Assembly: GCF_001945445.1 (NCBI RefSeq)
Contig: NZ_MSXW01000007.1
Location: 1 to 39,503, forward strand
DNA from: Pseudomonas sp. PA27(2017)
Lineage (GTDB): Bacteria; Pseudomonadota; Gammaproteobacteria; Pseudomonadales; Pseudomonadaceae
Length of the DNA: 39,503 nucleotides
Reading direction: 5' to 3'
This document shows, in pieces, positions 7,934 through 16,208 of the stretch. The notes below the pieces were generated by a model, which was not told where the DNA came from, did no database searches, and saw only the letters and a list, made by a program, of their open reading frames with translations. The stretch's first letter is position 1. Each line of letters begins with the position of its first letter. A program made the translations under genes and the position numbers.

Positions 7934-9958
7934 TCAGCTCGCCACGCGGATGCGCCAGATGCCGAACGGCTGATGCCAGGGCTCGATGCGCATCCACTGC
8001 GTCTTGCCGTGCCAGTGCCAGGTGTGGCCGGTCATCAGGTCTTCACCGTGGGTAGTAGCGTGGTCATCCAGGCCCAGTTCCCACAGCGGCAACTCGAAGT
8101 GCGCCTCCTGAGCGTTGTGCGGGTCTAGGCTGACGGCCACCAGGATGAAGTTCTCACGATCGGCGGTGCGCTTGCCGAAATACAGGATGTTGTCGTTCCA
8201 GCAGGTGTAAGCCTGAAACCCCAGGTGAGTCTGCAACGCCGGGTTCTGCCGGCGGATACGATTGAGCTGGGCGATTTCGGCGACGATGTTGCCCGGCGCC
8301 TGGTAGTCGCGCACACGAATTTCGTATTTCTCCGAATCCAGGTATTCCTCTTTGCCCGGCACCGGCAGGGATTCGCAGATCTCGAAGCCCGAATACATAC
8401 CCCACAGCCCCGAGCCCATGGTCGCCAGCGCGGCGCGGATCAGAAAGCCCGCGCGCCCGCTGTGGTGCAGGAAGTAGGGGTTGATGTCCGGCGTGTTGAC
8501 GAAGAAGTTGGGGCGATAGCAATCGCGCCAGGGCGCCTCGTTGAGCTGGGTCAGGTAGCTTTCCAGCTCGGCCTTGGTGTTGCGCCAGGTGAAATAAGTG
8601 TAGCTCTGGGTAAAGCCCACCTTGCCCAAACGCGCCATCATCGCCGGGCGGGTGAAGGCTTCGGCGAGGAACATCACCTGCGGATGGGTCTTGCGGATAT
8701 CGGCGATCAGCCATTCCCAGAACGGCAGCGGCTTGGTGTGCGGGTTGTCGACGCGAAACTGGTACACGCCCAGTTCTACCCAGCCGCGCACCACGTCGCG
8801 CAGCGCCAGCCACAGGTCGGGCACCGCGTCCCTGGCGTAAAAGTCGACGTTGACGATGTCTTCGTATTTCTTCGGCGGGTTTTCGGCATGGCGGATGGTG
8901 CCGTCCGGGCGCCAGCTGAACCAGCCGGGGTGCTGCTCGAGCCATGGGTGATCGGGCGAGCACTGGATGGCGAAATCCAGGGCGATTTCCAGATCGTGCT
9001 CGCGTGCCGCCTCGACCAGCGCGACGAAATCCTCGCGGGTGCCGAGCTGCGGGTGAATGGCCTCGTGGCCGCCGTCCGGGCTGCCGATGGCGTAGGGGCT
9101 GCCGGGATCGTCCGGCCCCGCGCTCAGCGAGTTGTTGCGGCCCTTGCGATGGGTAGTGCCGATAGGATGAATCGGCGGGAAATACAGCACGTCGAACCCC
9201 ATCGCCTGGATCGCCGGCAAGCGCCCGATTACGTCACGCAAGGTGCCATGGCGCTCGGGGTCGTCGGTTTCCGAACGGGGAAACAGCTCGTACCAGCTGG
9301 CGAAGCGCGCCAGCGGGCGCTCCACATCGAGCAGATAGGTAGCGCTGCGGGTGCGATGCGGATGGCCCTCGGCGCGGCGCACCAGGGCTACGGTTTCGGG
9401 CGCCAGCAACAGCGCTACGCGTTCGTCCAGGCTTTGCAACTCCTGCAGCTCATCGCACAGCGCCAGCAGGCTGACGGCCAGATCGCCCTCGGCCCGATCA
9501 GCGGCCTCGCGCAGCAAGGCCTGGCCTTCCTGCAACTCGAGGTTGATGGTCACCCCGGCGCCGAATTTCTTCGACAGCTCGTAGCAGTAACTGGCGTAGA
9601 TGTCCCACCAGGCCTCGATGAGGAACTCCACCTCGCCGACCCGCTGCGGAGTGATCTCGGCCTGCCAGCGCTCGAGGCCGACATCCACCAGCGGTTCACG
9701 GTGCCAGTCCGACGCGCCCACGTCGCGCCACAGCACCTCACCGGCCAGCTTGTCGTGGCCATCGGCGAAGATCAGCGCGCTGACCGTGACCCGATCCCCG
9801 GCGATGGCCTTGGCAGCGAAGCGCCCCTGTTCGACCTGCGGCTCGACCTCCTCGATGGCCAGGCGCGGTAAATCCAGCGCCTGTTCCAGCGACAGCTGGC
9901 GATGGCTGAGACGAACGGGTTCTTGCAGAAAAGCGGCTTGCGGATCAGCGGACGGCAT
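7934..9958 (-). CDS. glgE: Alpha-1,4-glucan:maltose-1-phosphate maltosyltransferase
   Basis: GlgE adds maltosyl units from maltose-1-phosphate to the non-reducing end of alpha-1,4-glucan. From the ATG at 9958 the protein has 674 residues, the usual size. Visible parts are an N-terminal beta domain (about 35-140), a helical bundle (about 145-200), the GH13_3 barrel with FPPIHPIGTTHRKGRNN (260-276), nucleophile Asp404 in FRVDNPHTKP and acid/base Glu433 in FLAEAFTRP, then a C-terminal beta domain ending EPWHQPFGIWRIRV. The 29-residue spacing of the two catalytic residues matches the Streptomyces enzyme. An open frame extends to 10225, but that stretch is unlike the family and the ATG at 9958 has AGGAG upstream. 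It is the first gene of glgE-mak-glgB. Confidence 0.96.
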   Translation of the reverse strand: MPSADPQAAFLQEPVRLSHRQLSLEQALDLPRLAIEEVEPQVEQGRFAAKAIAGDRVTVSALIFADGHDKLAGEVLWRDVGASDWHREPLVDVGLERWQAEITPQRVGEVEFLIEAWWDIYASYCYELSKKFGAGVTINLELQEGQALLREAADRAEGDLAVSLLALCDELQELQSLDERVALLLAPETVALVRRAEGHPHRTRSATYLLDVERPLARFASWYELFPRSETDDPERHGTLRDVIGRLPAIQAMGFDVLYFPPIHPIGTTHRKGRNNSLSAGPDDPGSPYAIGSPDGGHEAIHPQLGTREDFVALVEAAREHDLEIALDFAIQCSPDHPWLEQHPGWFSWRPDGTIRHAENPPKKYEDIVNVDFYARDAVPDLWLALRDVVRGWVELGVYQFRVDNPHTKPLPFWEWLIADIRKTHPQVMFLAEAFTRPAMMARLGKVGFTQSYTYFTWRNTKAELESYLTQLNEAPWRDCYRPNFFVNTPDINPYFLHHSGRAGFLIRAALATMGSGLWGMYSGFEICESLPVPGKEEYLDSEKYEIRVRDYQAPGNIVAEIAQLNRIRRQNPALQTHLGFQAYTCWNDNILYFGKRTADRENFILVAVSLDPHNAQEAHFELPLWELGLDDHATTHGEDLMTGHTWHWHGKTQWMRIEPWHQPFGIWRIRVAS

Positions 9959-10156
9959 CGAAACGGGCTCCTCACGCCTGGCAGGCGTATAAGCTGTTGC
10001 ACCGTGGCACGCCACGGGCTGTACGCGACAGTGCGTACCTGAATGCGGATTTGCCGAGCGCCCTTTAACGCCCCATCGAGTGCAGACTCTCGGCCTGAGA
10101 GGCGCCGTTGCCTTGCACGTCGACGAGGCGCTGCGGGGTGCCGCGACCTGTCTATC

Positions 10157-10184
10157 TCCGAACCTGGCGTGTTTGCCAAAGTTC
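10157..10184 (-). promoter_or_regulatory. Candidate AlgU (sigma-22/RpoE-type) promoter of glgE
   Basis: On the minus strand GAACTT (10184-10179) is followed after 17 bases by TCGGA (10161-10157). The AlgU consensus is GAACTT-N16/17-TCTGA, so only one position differs. It would start transcription about 190 bases before the glgE ATG. Stress control of trehalose/glycogen genes is known in pseudomonads, but use of this site is inference. Confidence 0.4.
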
Positions 10185-10186
10185 AT

Positions 10187-10221
10187 AGTTTCCGAGGCGA
10201 GGCAGATGCGCCTCGGAAACT
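10187..10221. other. Perfect 13-bp inverted repeat upstream of the glgE promoter candidate
   Basis: AGTTTCCGAGGCG (10187-10199) and CGCCTCGGAAACT (10209-10221) are exact reverse complements around a 9-base loop. It lies just upstream of the minus-strand GAACTT element. It could be a regulator site or, read on the plus strand, a hairpin followed after some bases by CTTTTA. No gene is seen between the glgE start and the ligD end apart from this, the promoter and the REPIN copy. Confidence 0.6.
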
Positions 10222-10251
10222 GCACACGATCTTTTAGGGCGAGATCAAATT

Positions 10252-10432
10252 GGCTGCTACAAGGCAGAAGCAGTCACCCAAGCCAACCTGTGGGAGCCCC
10301 GACCTCGGGGCGAAACGATTGCAGCCTGACCGCCTATCGGCGGTGCCTGAACGAATCGCCGCGAGGTCGCGGCTCCTACAGTGGATTGAATAACGACCGC
10401 TCCCGCCACGTTGCAGTCAATACGCTGAAGTC
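10252..10432. repeat. REPIN-containing intergenic repeat, copy A
   Basis: This unit of about 180 bp begins GGCTGCTAC and contains the palindromic arms GTGGGAGCCCCGACCTCGGG and ATCGCCGCGAGGTCGCGGC in inverted orientation, separated by about 45 bases. It ends near TTGCAGTCAATACGCTGAA. It is closely similar to units at 16209-16500 and 26699-26885. It lies between the glgE promoter region and the end of ligD. Confidence 0.8.
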
Positions 10433-10457
10433 GAGCCGCAAGGTCGAGAACAGGCTC

Positions 10458-13016
10458 TCAGAGAGACTCGGCGCCGAGCTTCCTCCACATCGCCTGGGTA
10501 ATGCGCTGACGATTGGCATAACCATCCCAGGGATCACCCTTCAGCTTGGCCAACCGCTCTTGAAGGTTGCCGATATGCCACTGCTTCGAGTCGCGCAACT
10601 GCCCCAGCTCCTCGCGGTTGATCGGTACCGATACCGGCAAGCCAGGCCGCGCGCGCACCGAATAGGCAGCCACGGTGCTGGCACCGCGGCCGTTGCGCAG
10701 GTAATCCAGGTAGACCTTGCCGATGCGGTTCTTCGGGCCCATGCGGGCGCTGAAGCGATCCGGCAACTCGCTGGCCATGAATTGCGAGATCGCTTTGCCG
10801 AATGCCTTCAACGTGTCCCAGTCGACATGCCGGGCCAGCGGCACCACCAAGTGCATGCCGGCACCGCCGCTGGTTTTCACGAAGGTTTCCAGGCCCAGCT
10901 CGTCGAGCACCGAAAGGCTCAGCCGCGTGGCCTCCAGCACGGCGCGCCAGGGCAGCGCCGGATCCGGGTCGAGGTCGAGGATCAGCCGGTCCGGCCGTTC
11001 GATGCTGGCGTAAGCGGTATTCCAGGTGTGCAACTCGATGGCGCCCATCTGCACCGCGCCGACCAGGGCCGGCAGGCTGTCGATGGCCATCAAGCGGTCA
11101 TGGCCTGGGTCGAGGTCGGCATCCAGATGACGGATATTGGGAATCGCCAGGCGCTCGGCATGCTTCTGGAAGAACTGTTCGCCGCCCACGCCGGCTGGTG
11201 CGCGCAGCAACGATACCGGCCGGTTGCGTACGTCGGGCAGCAGCCAGTCGGCAATTTCGGCGTAGAAACGTGCGAGCTGCGCTTTGGTGGTGCCGCTCTG
11301 CTCGTCGATGACCCGCTCGGGATGGCTGACCGACACCTCGCTAATCTGCTCACGCCCTTTGCGCGCCGAAACCCTGCCGGGCGCTTTCCTTACTGACGCG
11401 CCCTCTTCCACATCCTTGGCTGACGCTACCTGCTCCTCGACGATCTGCTCGGCCGGCTTGTCGCTGCGCTCGCCAACGAAGGCGCCCTGACGCACCAGGC
11501 CTTCTCCGGTCCAGCCGGCAAAGGCCACCTCGACCACCAGTTGCGGCTCGATCCACTGCACGCCACGGCGCTGGGCCGCGCCTGGCTGCTTGTGCAGCGG
11601 CGAGTCATCACGCGCCAGCGCTTTCATGCGCTTGTGCAAGTTGGCGAGCAGCGTCTCGTTGAAGCCGGTGCCAACCCGCCCTGCGTAGCGCAGGCCCTTC
11701 GCTTCGTTGACCGCCAGCAGCAGCGCACCGAAGCCCGAGCGGCTGCCCTGGGGCTTGGTGAAACCGACCACCACGAACTCCTGGCGCTGCCGGCACTTGA
11801 GCTTGATCCAGTCGGCGCTGCGCGAGGACCGGTACGGGCTGCCAGCGCGCTTGCCGATCACCCCTTCCAGGCCCAGGGCACAGGCACTGCCCAGCACACT
11901 CTGATGATCGACCTCGAAGGCCTCGGAAAACCGTAGCGGACCTTTGCGTTTGGGCAGTTTCTGCTGCAGCGTCTTGCGGCGCTGCTCGACCGGCAACTCG
12001 CGCTGGTCGACGCCATCTAGCCAGGGCGCGTCGAACAGGAAATACAGGATGTCGCCGCTGCGGGCGTCATCGAAAGCGTTCTGCAGCGCCTGGAAATCCG
12101 GCATGCCCTGTTCATCGAGCACCACAGCCTCGCCGTCCAGCCAGCTGTCGCCGAGCTTGAGCTTTTCCAGCGCTTTTGCCTGGGGCGCCATACGGGCCGT
12201 CCAGTCATGGCCGTTGCGGCTGAATAGGGTCACCTCGCCTTCTTTGACGCGGGCCATGATCCGGTAGCCGTCGTACTTGATCTCGTAGAGCCAGTCGCCG
12301 GCCGGCGGCGATTCGACCAGGGTGGCCAGCTCTGGCGACAGGCTGTCCGGCATGGCCACCTCGGCGGCTTTCTTGCGGCTCGGCTGCACCTTTGGCTCGC
12401 TGCGCGATCGGGTTTTCTGCGCCTGATTGGCGGCGGGCTTTTCCATGCCACCAACCAGCTCGCCACTTATCACGCTGGCCGGCAGCTCGCTGACGATGTC
12501 GTACTCGGCTGCAGGCCGGGCCACGTCATCCTGCTCCTTGATCAGCAGCCATTGCTGCTTGTCGCCGCTGCCCTTCAGGCGCGTGCGCACCAGCGTCCAG
12601 GCGCCACTGAGCTTTTCACCGATCAAAGTGAACTTGAGCTTGCCGGTTTCATACCCGGCAACCGGATCGCCCTCGGGCTGCCAGATACCGTGATCCCAGA
12701 CGATCACGTCCCCTGCGCCATAATTGCCCTCGGCGATGCTGCCCTCGAAGCTGGCATAAGCCAGCGGGTGATCCTCGACATGCACGGCCAAACGTTTCTG
12801 ACTCGGATCCAGGCTTGGGCCCTTGGGCACGGCCCAGCTTTTCAGGGTGCCTTCCAGCTCCAGACGAAAGTCATAATGCAGGTGCCGGGCATCATGCTTC
12901 TGCACCACGAACGTCAACGCACCCGCCTTGGCCCGGCTGCGCCGCGCAGGTTCGCGAGGCTCGCTGGTGGAATCGAAATTGCGCTTGCGGTTGTATGCAC
13001 TGGTTGCCTTGGCCAT
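10458..13016 (-). CDS. ligD: ATP-dependent DNA ligase D, three-domain NHEJ enzyme
   Basis: LigD repairs double-strand breaks together with Ku by trimming, filling and sealing ends. The 852 residues carry all three domains in the Pseudomonas order. The 3'-phosphoesterase domain is at about 1-165 (FVVQKHDARHLHYDFRLE, metal-binding His41, His47 and Asp49). The ATP-dependent ligase is at about 225-530, with the adenylated Lys247 in YEIKYDGYR, followed by an OB fold. The primase-like polymerase domain runs from about 560 to the end (SHPERVIDEQSGTTKAQLA, and metal motif LILDLDPDP). The order of 3'-phosphoesterase, ligase and polymerase differs from mycobacterial LigD. It starts 12 bases after the ku stop, on the same strand, so they form one operon. 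Confidence 0.96.
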   Translation of the reverse strand: MAKATSAYNRKRNFDSTSEPREPARRSRAKAGALTFVVQKHDARHLHYDFRLELEGTLKSWAVPKGPSLDPSQKRLAVHVEDHPLAYASFEGSIAEGNYGAGDVIVWDHGIWQPEGDPVAGYETGKLKFTLIGEKLSGAWTLVRTRLKGSGDKQQWLLIKEQDDVARPAAEYDIVSELPASVISGELVGGMEKPAANQAQKTRSRSEPKVQPSRKKAAEVAMPDSLSPELATLVESPPAGDWLYEIKYDGYRIMARVKEGEVTLFSRNGHDWTARMAPQAKALEKLKLGDSWLDGEAVVLDEQGMPDFQALQNAFDDARSGDILYFLFDAPWLDGVDQRELPVEQRRKTLQQKLPKRKGPLRFSEAFEVDHQSVLGSACALGLEGVIGKRAGSPYRSSRSADWIKLKCRQRQEFVVVGFTKPQGSRSGFGALLLAVNEAKGLRYAGRVGTGFNETLLANLHKRMKALARDDSPLHKQPGAAQRRGVQWIEPQLVVEVAFAGWTGEGLVRQGAFVGERSDKPAEQIVEEQVASAKDVEEGASVRKAPGRVSARKGREQISEVSVSHPERVIDEQSGTTKAQLARFYAEIADWLLPDVRNRPVSLLRAPAGVGGEQFFQKHAERLAIPNIRHLDADLDPGHDRLMAIDSLPALVGAVQMGAIELHTWNTAYASIERPDRLILDLDPDPALPWRAVLEATRLSLSVLDELGLETFVKTSGGAGMHLVVPLARHVDWDTLKAFGKAISQFMASELPDRFSARMGPKNRIGKVYLDYLRNGRGASTVAAYSVRARPGLPVSVPINREELGQLRDSKQWHIGNLQERLAKLKGDPWDGYANRQRITQAMWRKLGAESL

Positions 13017-13027
13017 GGCCGCTCACC

Positions 13028-13852
13028 TCACTTGGACGAGCGTTTGCGCGCCGGTTTGCTGGAATTGCCCTCAAGGCTGCGCTTGAGCAAGTCGGTAAGG
13101 TCGATGACGTCGGCGCTCTTGCTGGGCGGCTTGCGCTCGCCGCTTTCCACGTCTTCGATCTTGCCGGCCTTGGCCTTCTTCTCGACCAGTTTCATGATCT
13201 TGTCGCGGAAGGTGTCCTGATACTCGTCGGGCGACCACTCGACGGTCATGTCGCGCACCAGGCGCTTGGCCATGTCGCGCTCGCCCTTGCTGAGCTTGGC
13301 GCCGGTCACCGCCGCACTCAGCTCCAGGGTATCCAGGCCACGCACTTCATCGGGCCAGCGCAGCATCACCAGCAGCAGCGCATCGCCGTCGACCATCACC
13401 GCCGCCAGGTGCTGCTTGACGTGCAATACCACGTTGGCGAGCGCCACCTTGCCGGAGCTTTTGAGGGTCTGCTGCAGGAGCGCATAGACCTTTTCGCCGC
13501 GCTTGTCCGGCGCCAGGTAATAGGGCCGCTCGATGTTCTGCAGGGGGATGTTCTCGGCATCGAGAAAACCGAAGATGTCGATGGTCTGGGTGGATTCCGG
13601 ATGAGCAGCGCGAATCTCGTCTTCGCTGATGATCACGTAGCGGCCCTTCTCCACCTGCACACCCTTGGCGATGTGCTCCTTGTCGACTTCCTTGCCGGTG
13701 GCCTTGTTGACGCGCTTGTAGCCGACCGGCTCCATGCTGCGCGCATCCAGCCAGTCGAAGTCGATGCCTGTGGATTCGGTGGCCGAAACCAGCGACACGG
13801 GAATGTGAACCAGCCCGAAACTGATCGCCCCTTTCCAGATTGCACGCGCCAT
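13028..13852 (-). CDS. ku: Non-homologous end-joining protein Ku
   Basis: Bacterial Ku forms a homodimeric ring that binds DNA ends and recruits LigD. The 274-residue protein begins with the family signature MARAIWKGAISFGLVHIPV and contains the beta-barrel core (RPYYLAPDKRGEKVYALL, about 110-127). The LigD-interacting region (about 190-240) is followed by a basic Lys/Arg/Ser tail (SSKPARKRSSK), which in other Ku proteins aids DNA binding. GGGAG precedes the ATG. It is immediately upstream of ligD. Confidence 0.95.
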   Translation of the reverse strand: MARAIWKGAISFGLVHIPVSLVSATESTGIDFDWLDARSMEPVGYKRVNKATGKEVDKEHIAKGVQVEKGRYVIISEDEIRAAHPESTQTIDIFGFLDAENIPLQNIERPYYLAPDKRGEKVYALLQQTLKSSGKVALANVVLHVKQHLAAVMVDGDALLLVMLRWPDEVRGLDTLELSAAVTGAKLSKGERDMAKRLVRDMTVEWSPDEYQDTFRDKIMKLVEKKAKAGKIEDVESGERKPPSKSADVIDLTDLLKRSLEGNSSKPARKRSSK

Positions 13853-13974
13853 GTGGCGATCTCCCGTAATGTTGTCCTTTACGGGTGACTGGCCGGTAAA
13901 AACAAAAGTTTCAATGATCCGCCGGAGGGCCCGGCGGCAGCGGCGCGGGCTCGCGCCGGGAGGGAGTTGGGAGC

Positions 13975-14217
13975 CTATAACGCAATGCCGTCACGGTAGA
14001 TCACGTCACCGTCGATGGTGATGTCGCGGATCTGCCGAAGCATATTGTCGGCAGCGGTTTCCGCCTCACTCTCGCATACCGAGCCCAAGGCCGGCACCCA
14101 GAGCAGCTGCACCGCAGCGCCGGCGCATTTGGGTTGGTACTCGATCAGGCCAACGTAGTGCTGGCCATCCTTCATGGCGTCCGTCCAGGCAATGCATCCC
14201 TTGAAATTACGGAACAT
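13975..14217 (-). CDS. Small protein of unknown function
   Basis: This 80-residue protein has no family that I recognise. It starts MFRNFKGCIAWTDAMKDGQHY, has three Cys (8, 31, 48), no membrane segment and no signal peptide. Its C-terminal half is mixed acidic/hydrophobic (RQIRDITIDGDVIYRDGIAL). The ATG is preceded by GGGAG at 6 bases. It lies between an mgtC-like gene (61 bases upstream) and ku (122 bases downstream), all on the minus strand; shared transcription with mgtC is possible. GC-rich hairpins (about 13920-13960) follow it before the ku leader. Confidence 0.65.
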   Translation of the reverse strand: MFRNFKGCIAWTDAMKDGQHYVGLIEYQPKCAGAAVQLLWVPALGSVCESEAETAADNMLRQIRDITIDGDVIYRDGIAL

Positions 14218-14278
14218 ACCAGGCTCCCATTTTCACGAGGTACTCCATAAGAGCGCTGCAAGCTCGGAGACGTTCCCG

Positions 14279-14770
14279 TCATCCACGCGCGCGTTTCTCC
14301 AGCCAGGCAATCAGGTGCGGCACGGTGTTGAAGATGAACAGCGCCAGGAGCGTGGCCAGCACCGCCGTAGCCTCGCGCCCCATGCCCACGGTAATGCCGA
14401 TGGCGGCGGTCAGCCAGATACCGGCAGCGGTGGTCAGGCCCTTGACCTGGTTCATCGAATCACCCTTGAGGATGGTGCCGGCGCACAGGAATCCGATACC
14501 GGCGACCAAGCCCTGGATGACCCGGCTCATGGCGTCATGCTCGGCGCCCATCTGCGCCGGCACCAGCACGAACATCGCCGAACCGATGGCCACCAGCATA
14601 TGGGTGCGCACGCCGGCAGCCTTGCCGCTGGTCTCGCGCTCGAGCCCCAGCAAGCCGCCCAGCAATGCCGCCAGTAACAGGCGCAGGGTCACTTGGGTGA
14701 ACTGCTCGGGGGTGCTCAGATCGGAAAATTCGTTGGCCAGCGTGGCCAGTACCGCGTCCCAGAAACTCAA
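14279..14770 (-). CDS. MgtC/SapB-family inner-membrane protein
   Basis: The conserved N-terminal MgtC/SapB transmembrane domain is clear: LRLLLAALLGGLLGLERE, AAGVRTHMLVAIGSAMFVLV, IQGLVAGIGFLCAGTILK and VKGLTTAAGIWLTAAIGI. It has about five hydrophobic helices and no C-terminal ACT-like extension. MgtC proteins are linked to survival at low magnesium and to inhibition of F-ATP synthase in some pathogens; SapB-like relatives are less understood. The frame is open far upstream (to 15184), but that part is unlike the family. The best start is the TTG at 14770, which has GGAG 8 bases upstream and gives 163 residues. No good ATG or GTG fits, so the start is uncertain. Confidence 0.82.
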   Translation of the reverse strand: MSFWDAVLATLANEFSDLSTPEQFTQVTLRLLLAALLGGLLGLERETSGKAAGVRTHMLVAIGSAMFVLVPAQMGAEHDAMSRVIQGLVAGIGFLCAGTILKGDSMNQVKGLTTAAGIWLTAAIGITVGMGREATAVLATLLALFIFNTVPHLIAWLEKRARG

Positions 14771-14980
14771 GTCGTTCGCTCCAGCCTGCTCGTTCAGGAA
14801 GTCCAGCGCAGCGCTCGCCCGCGCTTGTGCAATCGACCCGCACCGCGGCCAGAGGTTTGCCTTTTTTGCCAACGTACCGCTGGGCGAAAAACCTGAACGC
14901 CGTGCAACGCCGGTCTCTCTACTGTTCTGACAGGCGAGCACGCCGCCCGCGCCCGAGGCGCACGACGAAAGGAGGTTCGG

Positions 14981-15199
14981 ATGTCCAGAAATCACTACTT
15001 TCTCGTCAGCTACCGGCTTGGCAAGCAGAAGAAATCCACGGAGGTACAGGCCGCAGCTTCGGTGCTTACCCCCGAACAGGCCCGCTACCACGTCGAATCG
15101 CTGCACAGCAGCGAGTTGCCCAGCGAGATCACCGATATCGAGGTGAAGCCGATTGGCGACGCGACCGACCAGGAACCCGGTCAACAGCGGCAGACTTGA
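14981..15199 (+). CDS. Small protein of unknown function, first of a three-gene set
   Basis: This 72-residue soluble protein begins MSRNHYFLVSYRLGKQKKST and has no family I can name. A very strong ribosome binding site (AAAGGAGG) precedes the ATG. The start-proximal segment predicts beta strands, and the end is acidic and Gln-rich. It is followed after 8 bases by the Rossmann-like gene at 15208, so the two are very probably co-transcribed. Confidence 0.72.
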   Translation: MSRNHYFLVSYRLGKQKKSTEVQAAASVLTPEQARYHVESLHSSELPSEITDIEVKPIGDATDQEPGQQRQT

Positions 15200-15207
15200 G
15201 CACGATC

Positions 15208-15930
15208 ATGAGCGACCTTAGCCCCATCGAGAAAATCGCCCTCTACGGCGCGCCGGATCGCATCACCGACGCGCTGCAGGACGTGCTGCTAGAGCGCGGC
15301 CTGCAGGTCGTGGTGATCGTCGATGACCCGACCGATATCGCCGCGCGCCCAGGCCTGGCGGCCAAGAGCGGCACGCTGTTCAACGCCGACAGTGTGGCGC
15401 GAAGCGTTGTCGGCACGGATGCGGTGATCGTGGTGTTGAACAGTCGCTCGCTTCATATTGGAGGGTTCGAGCGTAGCTACGATGCCATCATCGCCTTGCT
15501 CGAAGGGCTGCCGACGGCGCGAGTCGAACGCCTGATGCTGATCGGCGAGCACGGCTGGCTGGATCGCGATGACGGGCTACCCACCGAGAAACTTGAACAC
15601 CTGCAACATAGCCTGCACAAATCGCCGCTGGCGTGGACGCTCGTTGATGCGCCTGGTAGAGAGCCTGGTGGGCCGCTGAAAAACGTTGGCGAGGCAGCCA
15701 GCGCAAGGCAAAAGGAGGCGAAAAAGCGCAGTTTACAGGCTGTAAATGAGCATTTTGAGCCTGCTTTTAACGCTGCGATGGCAACGCAGGTAGTTTTTCA
15801 GCAGCCCGCCAATGCATTCATGACGCTGCAACACTATGCCTGCAGCGTGATAGACCAATGCCTGCAGGGGACGAGCGTCAAACAGCGTTTGCACGTCGAC
15901 TCTCGCCCGCAGGCCGAGGAGGCCCCATGA
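15208..15930 (+). CDS. NAD(P)-binding Rossmann-like (NmrA-type) protein with in-frame MITE insertion
   Basis: The 240-residue product starts like NAD(P)H-binding NmrA-type Rossmann proteins: IEKIALYGAPDRITDAL (a first strand and glycine turn), then VVVIVDDPTD (acidic second strand) and a DAVIVVLNSRSL strand. The glycine motif is poor, so cofactor binding is uncertain. Residues about 155-200 (LKNVGEAASARQKEAKKRS onward) are encoded by a 138-bp repeat element, exactly 46 codons, so the frame continues into the native end FMTLQHYACSVIDQCL. Whether the protein still folds is open. It lies 8 bases after the 72-residue gene, and its TGA overlaps the next ATG. Confidence 0.7.
   Translation: MSDLSPIEKIALYGAPDRITDALQDVLLERGLQVVVIVDDPTDIAARPGLAAKSGTLFNADSVARSVVGTDAVIVVLNSRSLHIGGFERSYDAIIALLEGLPTARVERLMLIGEHGWLDRDDGLPTEKLEHLQHSLHKSPLAWTLVDAPGREPGGPLKNVGEAASARQKEAKKRSLQAVNEHFEPAFNAAMATQVVFQQPANAFMTLQHYACSVIDQCLQGTSVKQRLHVDSRPQAEEAP
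15670..15807. mobile_element. 138-bp MITE-like repeat inside the Rossmann-like gene
   Basis: The element is bounded by imperfect inverted ends, GGGCCGCTGAAAAAC (15670-15684) and GTTTTTCAGCAGCCC (15793-15807). It has an internal palindrome TTTACAGGCTGTAAA and encodes no transposase. A diverged copy is found at 34659-34798. From memory, related sequences are common between Pseudomonas genes. Its 138 bases are divisible by three and are open in the host frame. Confidence 0.75.
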
Positions 15931-16175
15931 GTCCTGAAAGCTATATTCTGTTGATGATTTCCGGTTGGTTACTGGTATCGGCGGCCATGCTGTGGGGCAT
16001 GCTGCGCCTGCTCAACCGTTACCAGCTTGAAGCCCAGCTGGCCGAAGAATTCCCGCCCCTGCCCGCCTCACCCAGCGATCCGGTATGGCGTCGCCAGCAC
16101 GCACCGCGTCGCGCCAAATTGCGCGCCCGTGCCCAGCGTACCTGTCAGCAGCATGCGCACGCGCTGATGAGCTAA
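15927..16175 (+). CDS. Small one-helix membrane protein of unknown function
   Basis: The 82-residue protein has one N-terminal transmembrane helix (SYILLMISGWLLVSAAMLW, about 5-23), then a basic cytoplasmic tail rich in Arg, Ala and His. Its ATG overlaps the preceding stop (ATGA), with AGGAGG just upstream, so it is translationally coupled to the Rossmann-like gene. I do not recognise the family. An upstream in-frame ATG at 15858 lies within the previous gene and lacks a comparable binding site. Confidence 0.7.
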   Translation: MSPESYILLMISGWLLVSAAMLWGMLRLLNRYQLEAQLAEEFPPLPASPSDPVWRRQHAPRRAKLRARAQRTCQQHAHALMS

Positions 16176-16208
16176 GAATCAGTTGACGATTTTTAGGCAA
16201 TGTTGAAG

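Noticed and set aside
8225..9871. Plus-strand open frame of 548 codons
   Set aside because: Antisense shadow of glgE.
9959..10225. N-terminal extension of GlgE by 89 codons
   Set aside because: The sequence is Arg/Cys-rich and unlike GlgE, overlaps the hairpin and candidate promoter, and the ATG at 9958 has its own ribosome site.
14827..15207. 5' extension of the Rossmann-like gene
   Set aside because: The open frame overlaps the 72-residue gene, which has a much stronger ribosome site, and the protein alignment begins at the ATG at 15208.
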